NCBI GenBank assembly: GCA_945952315.1
Contig: CAMFIE010000012.1
Coordinates: 35,761-99,760 of the forward strand
Source of the DNA: an uncultured Rhizobium sp.
GTDB lineage: Bacteria; Pseudomonadota; Alphaproteobacteria; Rhizobiales; Rhizobiaceae
Direction: 5' to 3'
DNA length: 64,000 nt
Every line of letters starts with the position of its first letter. Position 1 is the first letter of the stretch. The notes beneath the pieces were generated by a model. The model was given only the letters and a program-made list of their open reading frames with translations. It was not told the DNA's origin and did not search any database. Below, one piece after another: positions 56,041-64,000 of the stretch. The translations under genes were made by a program, and so were the position numbers.

Positions 56041-57648
56041 GGGGGTGCGGATAAAAAGTTGGACTGTTTCATAAGCTCAGGCCGAGGCTCTGACGATACT
56101 CGACCGGGCTGAGCGATCCCAGCGATATCTTGATGCGCTTCTCATTGTACCAGCGGATATAGGCGTCCAACTCTGCCACGAACTGCTCGATTGTGATCGT
56201 CTTCCAGTCTCGTGGATAGAAGAGTTCCGTTTTCAACCGGCCAAAGAAGCCTTCGCACGCGGCGTTGTCTTGCGAGCAACCCTTTCGGGACATCGAACGA
56301 ACGAGCTGCGCGTTGCTGATACGGTTTAGCCAGCCGGGCCAGCGGTAGTGGGCTCCGCGATCAGAATGGATGATTGGCCGTTCCTCGCCGTCGGTCACGG
56401 TCCCGATGGCTGCATCCAGCATGGTGTTCACGAGGCCCGCATCCGGTTGTGTTCCGATGGACCAACTGATGACCATGCCGTCGAAGCAGTCGATGATCGG
56501 CGATAGGTACACTTTGCCCGCAGGGATCTGGAACTCGGTGATGTCTGTCAGCCACTTCACGTTCGGTGCTTTTGCACGGAAGTCGCGATTGATCAGGTTC
56601 TCCGGCGCGGGACTGATCTCACCGAGATAGGATCCAAACCGCCGTCGACGCGGCCTGGCAACAACCAGTTGCTCCTGCTTCATCAATCGCTGGACAACCT
56701 TTTCCGAGATGATAACGCTTTGCCTGGCCAGCGACGCCTGCATTCTCCGATAGCCGTAGCAACGACGGTTCGCTTCAAAGATTTCCGCCAGGCTGAGGCG
56801 CACGGCGGCATACTTGTCTGCCAGACATATGCGGGCGCGGTGGTAGAAGTAGGAGCTTCGGGCAATTCGGAGCTCGGACAGCAGTTCTGGCAAGCGATAA
56901 ACTTCTTTAAGGGCGTCAATCAGCTGGGTCTTTTCCCGATTACTCAGGATCTGCAGATCGACGCCCAGGTCTTTTTTTAGGAGTTCATTTGCCTTCTTCA
57001 GGAGATCATGCTCGAGTTGTAACTGGCGGACATCGCGCTGGAGGGCTTCAAGCTGTCGCTCGAGCTCTTCACGTTCAGGCACCTTGGATTTGTCTTTGCG
57101 GCGTTTCATGGATGAGGAAGCCTCGTGACCGAGTAGCTGATCTCTCCAGCTGTACAAAGTTGGCCGCGAGACGCCCAGCCGGTCAGCTACCTGTTGAGCG
57201 GTTTCATCTCCGTCGCATAGCCCAATAACACCAGCCTGCCGGACATCCTCGGAATAGCCCAGATGCCATGAACGACCGACCATCGATGTTTGCATTTCCG
57301 GAAACGCCTCACGAACCCATGCGGTCAGTGTTCCTCGACCGGGATAGCCAAGCGCTCTCATCGTCGCGGAGATGCAACGATCATGGGTGCGAAAATGCTC
57401 AAGTGCGGCCTGCTTTTGGGCCTCCGAGAATTTCGGCGCTCGAGCTACCGCCTGAACACGCAAGTCGTGGTTCTCGACGTACTCCCGATACCAACCCCTC
57501 AATGCGTTCTTGGTGGGATATCCCAGCTGGCGAATGGTGGCGTTCAATCGCTTGCCAAGCCGGATGTAGAGTTCAACGGCTCGAAGTCTGTCTGCGTAGG
57601 AATACATGAACTACCTCCTTGGTGGTCCAAGTTTTCGTCCGCACCCCC
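56041..57648 (-). mobile_element. IS3-family insertion sequence, complete
   Basis: Terminal inverted repeats start GGGGGTGCGG at both ends; 21 of the first 24 bases agree (left continues ATAAAAAGTTGGAC, right ACGAAAACTTGGAC). One full transposase gene lies between. No clear target-site duplication was found; instead the flanks carry an inverted 30-bp repeat. Confidence 0.85.
56069..57607 (-). CDS. IS3-family transposase (single-frame form)
   Basis: The 512-residue protein joins two N-terminal helix-turn-helix regions (MYSYADRLRAVELYIRLGKR; DETAQQVADRLGVSRPTLYSWRDQLLG), a coiled coil (LERQLEALQRDVRQLQLEHDLLKKANELLKK) and an rve integrase core. The DDE residues are in WLTDITEF, IIHSDRGAHY and NAACEGFFGRLK. 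Most IS3 elements need a frameshift between orfA and orfB; here it is one uninterrupted frame. It should be active. Confidence 0.93.
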   Translation of the reverse strand: MYSYADRLRAVELYIRLGKRLNATIRQLGYPTKNALRGWYREYVENHDLRVQAVARAPKFSEAQKQAALEHFRTHDRCISATMRALGYPGRGTLTAWVREAFPEMQTSMVGRSWHLGYSEDVRQAGVIGLCDGDETAQQVADRLGVSRPTLYSWRDQLLGHEASSSMKRRKDKSKVPEREELERQLEALQRDVRQLQLEHDLLKKANELLKKDLGVDLQILSNREKTQLIDALKEVYRLPELLSELRIARSSYFYHRARICLADKYAAVRLSLAEIFEANRRCYGYRRMQASLARQSVIISEKVVQRLMKQEQLVVARPRRRRFGSYLGEISPAPENLINRDFRAKAPNVKWLTDITEFQIPAGKVYLSPIIDCFDGMVISWSIGTQPDAGLVNTMLDAAIGTVTDGEERPIIHSDRGAHYRWPGWLNRISNAQLVRSMSRKGCSQDNAACEGFFGRLKTELFYPRDWKTITIEQFVAELDAYIRWYNEKRIKISLGSLSPVEYRQSLGLSL

Positions 57649-57678
57649 ACCGGCTCAGTTCCGCGTGGAAACCAACAC
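57649..57678 (-). repeat. Inverted 30-bp repeat, right copy
   Basis: Exact reverse complement of 56000-56029. On the minus strand it spells the end of the antitoxin frame (VLVSTRN and stop) again, with no antitoxin gene before it. Confidence 0.85.
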
Positions 57679-57699
57679 AAGAAGGGAATCCCTGTGTTT

Positions 57700-57978
57700 T
57701 CAATGCTCAGCGTCTGTGGGGGGCCGAACGTGCCCGCGCGCCGCCGGATCAGAAGCACCCCACTGCTGGAAATTGAATTGTGCCTGCGTGAGCGACAGCG
57801 TCCCGTTTGGACCGCCTCGAACGTCGCCAGAATCGTGGACGTCCTGTCCGTCATCTTCCCAGAAACATACAGGACATATTTCATACCCGCCCCGTTCATG
57901 CAGCGTGCGGAAATGGCAGCACGGACACCGATAGGCCGGATTGTTTGAGCGAGGTTTTCTAACGTTGTCAAACTCCAT
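57700..57978 (-). CDS. CPCC-type cysteine-rich protein
   Basis: The 92-residue protein (from ATG at 57978) has the motif YRCPCC, then CPVCFWEDDGQD and LSLTQAQFNFQQWGAS, the pattern of the bacterial Cys-rich CPCC family. The four cysteines likely bind zinc. A TTG at 58014 would add 12 residues. Function is unknown; such genes often occur among toxin/immunity genes. Confidence 0.8.
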   Translation of the reverse strand: MEFDNVRKPRSNNPAYRCPCCHFRTLHERGGYEICPVCFWEDDGQDVHDSGDVRGGPNGTLSLTQAQFNFQQWGASDPAARGHVRPPTDAEH

Positions 57979-58096
57979 TACCGCAGGATGAATGCCCCAG
58001 ACCAACTTTGTCAACAGGACCTAGGATTCACAGCCACGATCCAGTTCCATATTAGGGCGAGCACAGCCCATAGATGGCTGACTGTCGCAATCCTGG

Positions 58097-58738
58097 TCAG
58101 GGCTTCATGGAACTTTCATTCTTGTCGCAGACGCATGGCGTTTCGCCACACGTTGGGCACACAGGCTGACGAACCAGCCTCGGTCGAAATTCAAGCCCGT
58201 CATATATGTCGCTCAGCGCAAGTGTTGCGCCGATCTCGGGCAGATCAATGAGCGCATCGGGGCTGTCATACATCGTTTCTTCCCAGCCCTCACCCTCTCG
58301 AAAATGCAGCAGGCAACAGGCATTGTCAGTGTCAACGATCAGGATGTACTTGATATCGGGGTTCGACTTGTACTCCAGGACCTTCCTGTGCGAGTCGAAG
58401 CTTCTCGTCGATGGCGAGAGCACCTCGACCACCAAGGTTGGCTCCGTCGCAAACATCGACTGGTCCTCACGCCTGCCACAATCAACGACAACGTCTGGAT
58501 ACCTGATCGTGCCGACGCTCGTGGAGACGCCAGTGTCTGCGGTGGTTGGCCTGCAAGGCTTGCCGCGCAGCTGGTTGTATAAAGATGCAAAGGTGTTGGC
58601 GGCGATAGCCTGATGACGCTGGTTCGCGCCAGCCATCATGACTGGCATGCCGTTGACCAGCTCCCATTTTTCGTCTCCGTCCTGAACGAAGTCAAAAAAC
58701 TGTTCTTCGGACATGTAGTCAGTAATCGGCTGCCGCAT
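58097..58738 (-). CDS. Uma2-family (DUF820) PD-(D/E)XK endonuclease-like protein
   Basis: The 213-residue protein starts at MRQPITDYMS with AGGAG six bases upstream. The Uma2 features are WELVNGMPVMMAGANQRHQAI, RYPDVVVDCG with the catalytic Asp, PTLVVEVLSPST with Glu, and YKSNPDIKYILIVD. A cysteine-rich tail (CPTCGETPCVC) follows, possibly a zinc knuckle. Uma2 proteins are predicted nucleases of unknown role. Confidence 0.85.
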   Translation of the reverse strand: MRQPITDYMSEEQFFDFVQDGDEKWELVNGMPVMMAGANQRHQAIAANTFASLYNQLRGKPCRPTTADTGVSTSVGTIRYPDVVVDCGRREDQSMFATEPTLVVEVLSPSTRSFDSHRKVLEYKSNPDIKYILIVDTDNACCLLHFREGEGWEETMYDSPDALIDLPEIGATLALSDIYDGLEFRPRLVRQPVCPTCGETPCVCDKNESSMKP

Positions 58739-58850
58739 CAGAAACTCCTGCACAGTCAGCGATATTGTGTCGAACGGTCCCGCAACCGTCAACCTGCTAC
58801 GCCGCGTGGCTCGGAGAGGACTGTGGCGGTCGAGTAGGTTGAGTTAACTC

Positions 58851-58955
58851 CAATATCTCTCTGGCGATTGATTTGCCGAATGCTCCTGCCTGCGTGCAGC
58901 GCCTGGCCCAGCCAAGATAGAGCTGCAGATATTCGGTGTTGACACCTCGGCAATC
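58851..58955 (-). pseudogene. IS1595-type transposase, 3'-end fragment
   Basis: The minus strand encodes RGVNTEYLQLYLGWARRCTQAGAFGKSIAREILE, homologous to the C-terminal fragment at 60375. The DNA of the two copies aligns over about 105 bp in the same orientation, with about one base in five different. No other part of the transposase is present here. Confidence 0.7.
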
Positions 58956-59056
58956 CCGATTGATCCAATTTCTTCGCCCCGCAAACCCAGTATCTTCAGG
59001 GTCTGGATAGTGGGATTATGTTCCTTGTATGTTCTTTCTGAACAAACCACGACAGA

Positions 59057-59416
59057 CTAGTCGGCTTCAATAATGCCGACCACTTTTGCGACGATTTCAT
59101 CAACTGTGTCACTGTCGAGCGTGTCAATGTGTCGAGCCGTTTTCTGCTTTACCCGCGACAAGATGTCGAAGCTCCTAACGTGATTGCAAAGCGCAACCCC
59201 GTTAGTCTCATGGCCAGTAATATTTACGGCTAAACCCGCTTTCCGTGCAAACTGGCCGCCTGTCGTAACAATGACCGTTAAACACATTCCAAGGACGTTG
59301 ACTTCACGAGGCGATATCACAACGCAACGATGCGAATCTCGCATCTCATTCCCTACAACAGGATTAAGATTGATAAGATACACGTCACCACGCTTCGGTG
59401 TATTGCTTCGCACCAT
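59057..59416 (-). CDS. MazF/PemK-family toxin
   Basis: The 119-residue protein has the MazF/PemK pattern KRGDVYLINLNPVVGNEMRDSHRCVVISP and CNHVRSFDILSR. These toxins are sequence-specific mRNA endonucleases. The ATG shares bases with the antitoxin stop (TGATG). It lies between two IS1595 fragments. Confidence 0.9.
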   Translation of the reverse strand: MVRSNTPKRGDVYLINLNPVVGNEMRDSHRCVVISPREVNVLGMCLTVIVTTGGQFARKAGLAVNITGHETNGVALCNHVRSFDILSRVKQKTARHIDTLDSDTVDEIVAKVVGIIEAD

Positions 59417-59679
59417 CAAATAATCTCATTCCCTACGGGCGCACCAGAGTCCCATCCAGCCGCCTGCTTGCTAAGAAACACCATCTCGTCCGACCCCTCA
59501 AGCAACTCGACAAGAGTGTATTTCTTCTTCGGTTTCAAAGGCGTTGCCACGAGTGCGCCATTGTTAACCACCAAGGTTAGTTCAGACCCAAAATCAACTC
59601 CGAGCATTTTCAGGAGCGCGGGGGGAATACTGAAAACTGCGGCACCGCCTTGGCGACGAATTTTAGCTGTGTTGGACAT
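59416..59679 (-). CDS. MazE-type (SpoVT-AbrB fold) antitoxin
   Basis: The 87-residue protein has an AbrB-like N-terminus (AKIRRQGGAAVFSIPPALLKMLGVDFGSELTLVVNNGALVATPL), a swapped-hairpin DNA-binding fold, and a C-terminal tail that would bind the toxin. It is the upstream gene of the pair, coupled to mazF. GGAGGCAG lies upstream of the ATG. Confidence 0.88.
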   Translation of the reverse strand: MSNTAKIRRQGGAAVFSIPPALLKMLGVDFGSELTLVVNNGALVATPLKPKKKYTLVELLEGSDEMVFLSKQAAGWDSGAPVGNEII

Positions 59680-59996
59680 ATGACTGCCTCCTATTTGTGC
59701 TACACATATAGCACTTTCAGGATGTCTGCAAGCTCATTTATGGAATAAACCGTCAGGACACGGAGACGTAGTGGATTCAATTCCTCAACGACTTCATCAC
59801 ACGTAGCACTACTACGGCACCCTCAGGCGATTGCGCAGCGTCAGCGTGCCTTGTGAACACGGCTCCATCATGCCAGGAAATCACGCGATAACACAGGCGC
59901 ATGACGAATAGGGGCAGGTTGATCAGGCTGATCCTCGAATGGAAATTTTGTCCAGACAAAGCTTCCAGGCAGGAATGGCGGAATACCCATTCCTGA
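59680..59996. other. Intergenic region upstream of the mazEF-like pair
   Basis: 317 bp holding the mazEF promoter. A 60-codon minus-strand frame (59777-59959) is present but unsupported. Confidence 0.4.
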
Positions 59997-60245
59997 TTAC
60001 CGAAACAAATTCATTCGCGCTTGATAATCCTCGTCGGCCTCGCCAGGAGCGCGAACCATTTCGTAGTCATCGAGGCTAAACCTTGGCATGTCCGAGTATG
60101 CATCCAACGAATCAATATACTCGGCATGACGCTTGACGAGGCTCTCGATCAGAACGCTTACAGGCACATGATCCAAAGCGGCAATCCGCTCAGCTTTAGC
60201 ATACGTTTCTACACTCATCTGCACTGAAGTGTTCTGCATGCCCAT
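59997..60245 (-). CDS. Small ribbon-helix-helix-like protein
   Basis: The 82-residue protein (ATG at 60245, nine bases after AGGAG) begins with a short strand and two helices, VQMSVETYAKAERIAALDHVPVSVLIESLVKRH, like ribbon-helix-helix antitoxins. The tail is acidic. No toxin is next to it. An orphan antitoxin or the survivor of a broken pair is likely (inference). Confidence 0.55.
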   Translation of the reverse strand: MGMQNTSVQMSVETYAKAERIAALDHVPVSVLIESLVKRHAEYIDSLDAYSDMPRFSLDDYEMVRAPGEADEDYQARMNLFR

Positions 60246-60374
60246 GCCAGTCATCTCCTATCTAATGCCCATTAGTAGTTCCTGGCCAAGGCAATGTCCA
60301 GTCCAAGCTATTTAAGTGTTTTCTTGCGCTTGATGATCGATTGTGATCTTCGGCCTGCTCGGCAACGCCAGCTC

Positions 60375-61325
60375 AAGCATCTCTCTGGCAATTGATTTGC
60401 CGAATTCTCCCGCTTGCGTCCACCGACGAACCCAGCCGAGATATAGATGGAGATATTCGGTATTTACGCCACGGCAAGCGTTTACGATCAGTTTCTTCAG
60501 ATTGCTATGTTACGCATTAATTCTCGCCAGATTCAGGTTCGGGGACTGGCTTTTTCCTCTGAGTTTTATCCTGAAGTGAGCGCATTCCGCCATTTCTGCG
60601 ATGGATCGATAGGCTGGCTCACCGTCAGAGCATATGACCGATTGCGCTTCGACCCAGGGGCGCATTGTCGCGGAGATCGTTCGGCGTTTTCGATCTGGAA
60701 GCCTCTGTTGAAAAATGAAGTTGTTGCTGTCAATTGCCGTCAGCACAGGAACCTGTTCCTTGCTCAGTCCCCGTAGCGATGCGCCACCGCGCTTTCTTGC
60801 CTTGCGGCCATCAATCTGACCGCCCTTGAGCCAGGTCTTGTGACCCTTGTAACTCGTCCTGAAATAAGTCTCGTCTACCTGAATTACGCCGTTCAGACGA
60901 CCCTCGGGATTGGCGGAAACAAACGCGAGAAAGCGATGACGCCAGCGCAGGAGCGTATCGACATGATGATCGAATCCGTAGTCTTCACGAAGGCTGGCAA
61001 CAGAAATATGGGTCGGCATCAGCGTAAGATAACGAAGCCATTCCGTGCGGAATCAAAGACGATAAAAGGGCGTCCCCGTCGTCGCGCTGAAAGTCTTCCC
61101 GCAGTCAATGCACCTCAGCCTTGCTGTGCCCGCCCTGCTGTGTCCCCATTTCTGTATTCGCCCATGGCATCCGCAACACGGACAATGGGCCTTTTGCAGA
61201 GTCGCCCCACGTTGCTCCAGCTGACCACGAATTCCAACCGCTTCGACATGGTTCGAGATCGCGCTCTGAATTTCCAGGAGTGAGGAAAAATCCAGCTTCT
61301 TGATATCGGTCAGAATTGTATCAAG
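60375..61325 (-). pseudogene. IS1595-family transposase (nonsense codon, internal deletion)
   Basis: The minus strand has a zinc ribbon (CPCCGCHGRIQKWGHSRAG, CIDCGKTFSATTGTPFYRL), then a TGA stop, then VSANPEGRLNGVIQVDETYF with the first Asp, and VICSDGEPAYRSIAEMAECAHF. A deletion follows before the C-terminal NTEYLHLYLGWVRRWTQAGEF. The homologous C-terminal fragment also occurs at 58851. The element cannot be functional. Confidence 0.8.
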
Positions 61326-61544
61326 TGCGCTCGTTCGTCGTGCTCAAGCTAATACAAATGCTCAATTAGATTATGGCTTTAGCGATGTTGAATAATAATC
61401 TCCACCAATAGTCAGGATCGTGATTTCGAGTTCCTGTCGTAAATTGTTCGAATTTTATGTAACGTCATCTTTGTTCGATTCGATGTCGTTGGATCATTTA
61501 ATTCTATACATTATGAAATTATAATATATTAGTCCCAACACTTA

Positions 61545-61840
61545 CTACGGATAGAGCCTATTGTTTTCATAGGCATGAAGCCGCACCTCCCGATTGCTTC
61601 CGGCGCCAATGAAGGCGAAGGCCGGGATCGAATAAACATCGGTCGACCCCCTCGCTACGCTGGTGACGCCGCAGGATCTGAACCGGACGGCGAGATCATG
61701 CAAATCGTGAGTGAAGGCACCGAAAGCATGTATCGTCATCTCGTCACTGTCGGGATTGACTGCGGCATGGATGAACTTGTCTTTGGCATGGCTTGTCCTC
61801 CTCTGGATCGGGAGGGGCTGGGCCGAGCAAGTTGCTCATT
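61545..61840 (-). pseudogene. IS110-family transposase, N-terminal remnant
   Basis: The minus strand reads AKDKFIHAAVNPDSDEMTIHAFGAFTHDLHDLA and CGVTSVARGSTDVYSIPAFAF, the RuvC-like N-terminus of IS110 transposases (DEDD type), where one would expect the usual AMESTGVYW. The frame ends soon after, and the rest of the gene is missing. Confidence 0.7.
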
Positions 61841-62080
61841 TTCCTAACCGGGATCACCACCAAGGCGGCGTCACCACTCTCAAGTCCGCAACAGTCCATG
61901 TGCCGCGTTTTTTGACGCGTCGATCGCCTCCCATAAGCAGTCGGCAACCCCCTCCGGAGCGAAGGGTAACACAGCCTGTTTCTACCGCGCACAGGCGGAC
62001 CGAAACCCGTGATCGTTTTTTAGAAAGACATGTGCTCACAGTTTAATGACGGCTCCCTGGCAGGCGTTGCGAAACAATCT

Positions 62081-62290
62081 TTAGTTCAAGCCGCCTTCGT
62101 CTGAACCTGATCGCGATCGAAAGCTCTTTGGCGTGAACACGGCTGGCTGAAGCATTGCACCTACACGCGGCTCCGCTTGCGGGACTTCAAATGCGATCCT
62201 GGGATTGCAGGCTCCAAAGACCACGTAGTTGCTTACTTCCGCGTCGAGCTTCTTTTTTAATTGCATTGACACAGCTCGGTGATAGGTCAT
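62081..62290 (-). pseudogene. DUF302-domain protein fragment
   Basis: The minus strand reads QLKKKLDAEVSNYVVFGACNPRIAFEVPQAEPRVGAMLQPAV, matching the middle of DUF302 domains (LKKKL, NY.ILGACNP, A..AL..E...G.LLPCNV). Only about 69 codons remain, and neither end of the domain is intact. Confidence 0.5.
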
Positions 62291-62464
62291 GCCTATTTTC
62301 TGGGATTGAAGTCCGCCAGCGGCTTACGTCGTGCTGCGTTGGCAATTCACGCACCCAATCGTGCAGACGCGCCGCTAAAAGACAGGTCACAATCCCGTCT
62401 TTAGCTTTTGGCAGGATAGGCACTCGTCGGGACTGACAGAGCAAGTCAATACCGGGAGACCCGA

Positions 62465-62902
62465 TTACAAAACCGCCAGCAGTTCGGGTGTGCCGAAGCC
62501 GCCGGATTTGGACAACAGGGTGACGCCGGACCAGCGTCCGCCGATGATCTGGCTAACGGCCACGCCCGGTGCTGCTTCGCCGGTCGAGATCAGGTGTTCG
62601 GCCTCCACCGCCTTCAGAACGGTCGCCAGCGTGTCGCCGCCCACGACCATCACGGATCGGCCGGAAAGATCGCCGGGATCAAGGCTTCGGCATCGCGCCG
62701 CGAGATTCAGCGCAGTTTCCTGCGGGGAGCCGGTGCTGCGTGCCGCATCGAAAATGACCGGGGCCGGCAAGGCCTGCTGGTCGCGATGGCGCGCCAGATG
62801 CGCGAGCTGCGCTTGCGCGACGGGATGGCGGGTGCCGGCAAGGACAAGGGCAAGAGGCGGAAAAGCCGCGCGATGGCAGCCTCCGCTCAGCGCAAGCGCC
62901 AA
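62465..62902 (-). pseudogene. Four-carbon acid sugar kinase (DUF1537/OtnK-like), C-terminal fragment
   Basis: The minus strand encodes SVMVVGGDTLATVLKAVEAEHL, APGVAVSQIIGGRWSGVTLLSKSGGFGTPELL, the nucleotide-binding C-terminal domain of this kinase family. The frame is cut at its N-terminal side (62902) exactly where an inverted-repeat element begins (62905). The first half of the gene is missing, so this is a truncated gene. Confidence 0.75.
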
Positions 62903-62904
62903 TC

Positions 62905-63063
62905 TGTTGAATTCCGTCAGAATTTGAACCGCACCCCCGCTTTTCCACGCCTCGGTGATCCATATCTAGACGCAGGAAACACAGCAGTATTAAAGCTTTA
63001 CGTTGGTCACCGCCGGACCAGCAGCAAACGGAAAAGTGGATCAAATTCTGACGGGATTCAACA
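62905..63063. repeat. Short inverted-repeat element (MITE-like or deleted IS)
   Basis: The ends TGTTGAATTCCGTCAGAATT... (62905-62930) and the reverse complement at 63038-63063 agree in 24 of 26 bases. The interior is only 107 bp with no gene. It truncates the kinase gene fragment on its left. Confidence 0.7.
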
Positions 63064-63203
63064 CTGTTGCCATAGGCTGCCAACACGTTCCCGAATGGCT
63101 CAAGACGCCAATTGCGAGAACGGGACAAGGCCTGGCCGACGCCTTCCTGCTTGAGGAAAATTGAGGCAATCTGCCTCTGCTGGACCGAGGCGAGGATAGC
63201 ACC

Positions 63204-64000
63204 TTAATGAGAATACGTTCTGGATATGTTACGCCCCGTGATAGCTTCGGAGATTTCTCTTAGAGCAATCGCACGGAATGCTGCTGCGACGGGAGAAGGT
63301 GGAACGTCACGACGCTCGACGATCCCGACCTCGCGGCTTGCTGCGGCATCCTCGAGGTCAAACACCCGCAGCCCGTCCTGCTGCTGGTCAAGCGACAGCG
63401 ACGGCAGGACCGTGTAGCCGAGGCCAGCCTTGACGAGAGCGATCAGCGAGGTGACGTTGTAGACGGTCAGCATCGAAAGCTCCGTGAGATCACGGTAGGT
63501 CGATGTATCGATCCGGTCGGATGCGCCGTTTCGGATAAGCTTCGCGCCATCCAGATCGGTCCATCGGATGGGTGTGCGAAGGCTGCATATCTCGCTTTCC
63601 GAATGACAGAGAAGCCTGAACCGGTCACGAAACAGCGGCGTGAACTCGATCGCTCCGCCAGACCTTGAATTGCCGGCGATACCGATATCGGCGGCTCCGC
63701 TCTCGACCATGCGGCGGACCTGGGCACTGTCGATGTCGAATAGCTCGACCTGCACCTGAGGCCGTTCCTTCAGGAAGCGTTCCAGTATCGGCGGCAGGAC
63801 GCTCGTCGCGATCGAGGGAACTGACGCGATCGACAGGCGTCCGAGTCTGTTGTGGGCGAAGGCCCGCAAGGTGGCGACGGACTTGTCGAAACTGCGCAGC
63901 TGTTCGCGCCCGAGGTCGAGCATCAGGTTGCCGAGCGCAGTGAGCGCGTTCTTCCTGTCCGTCTGGAAGAGCGGCCCGCCTATGTCGTCTTCCAGCTGCT
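63204..64000 (-). CDS. LysR-family regulator (5' end beyond the window)
   Basis: The frame is open to the right edge and gives about the last 265 residues of a LysR-type protein. The visible start reads LEDDIGGPLFQTDRKNALTALGNLML, the end of the winged helix and the linker helix. The effector-binding domain follows with GRLSIASVPSIATSVLPPIL and VKAGLGYTVLP. The DNA-binding half lies outside. The regulated gene would be divergent and beyond the window. Confidence 0.9.
   Translation of the reverse strand, partial: QLEDDIGGPLFQTDRKNALTALGNLMLDLGREQLRSFDKSVATLRAFAHNRLGRLSIASVPSIATSVLPPILERFLKERPQVQVELFDIDSAQVRRMVESGAADIGIAGNSRSGGAIEFTPLFRDRFRLLCHSESEICSLRTPIRWTDLDGAKLIRNGASDRIDTSTYRDLTELSMLTVYNVTSLIALVKAGLGYTVLPSLSLDQQQDGLRVFDLEDAAASREVGIVERRDVPPSPVAAAFRAIALREISEAITGRNISRTYSH

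Overview
The window looks like part of a large secondary replicon (plasmid or chromid) of an alphaproteobacterium in the Rhizobiaceae/Rhizobiales. The main evidence is a repABC-type replication cassette with a second RepC gene, a C-P lyase cluster, and several ABC transporters typical of rhizobia and agrobacteria. The left half is dense, GC-rich and metabolic. The right half is a patchwork of mobile elements, toxin-antitoxin genes and orphan operons. I recognised no rRNA, tRNA or CRISPR array.

Regions 1-31 kb (metabolic): (i) the 3' end of a hydantoinase/oxoprolinase A-subunit gene, followed by a complete branched-chain-amino-acid-type ABC transporter (2 ATPases, 2 permeases, 1 binding protein) ending in a terminator; (ii) an SDR and a phytanoyl-CoA-dioxygenase-like gene divergent from a LacI-type regulator; (iii) a TetR-type regulator divergent from a DUF2306 membrane protein, with two copies of a palindromic operator between them; (iv) a phosphonate cluster on the minus strand, phnG-H-I-J-K-L, a hexapeptide transferase, phnC-D-E-E and phnM, with divergent phnF and a 20-bp palindrome between phnF and phnG; phnN is not in the window; (v) an NMT1/THI5-like ABC transporter with a double-length permease, flanked by two 5-formyltetrahydrofolate cyclo-ligase-like paralogues and a divergent RpiR regulator; (vi) a chemoreceptor and two small conserved proteins.

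Regions 32-45 kb (replication and plasmid biology): VapBC-like toxin-antitoxin, IS6 remnant, repC-ctRNA-repB-repA with two parS-like palindromes, then an ardC-like antirestriction pseudogene carrying a complete group II intron whose boundaries can be read to the base. An IS630 remnant, small plasmid genes (WGR, DUF3846) and a second, solitary repC with an AT-rich upstream region follow.

Regions 46-54 kb: a one-direction gene set encoding a C5 cytosine methyltransferase, a protein resembling a methyltransferase without its catalytic motif, a PD-(D/E)XK-like protein, a small unknown protein, an AAA+ ATPase and an M41 (FtsH-type) protease. The last two look like one soluble FtsH-like machine split between two overlapping genes, with the AAA lid carried on the protease chain. 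This is the best candidate here for an undescribed system, possibly defence or plasmid maintenance; its function is inference.

Regions 54-64 kb: an Xre/MbcA/ParS-type antitoxin gene out of frame at a 12-C tract, an IS3 element flanked by an inverted 30-bp duplication, CPCC and Uma2 proteins, a MazEF-like pair between two fragments of the same IS1595-type transposase, and remnants of IS110, DUF302 and four-carbon acid sugar kinase genes. A LysR regulator runs off the right edge.
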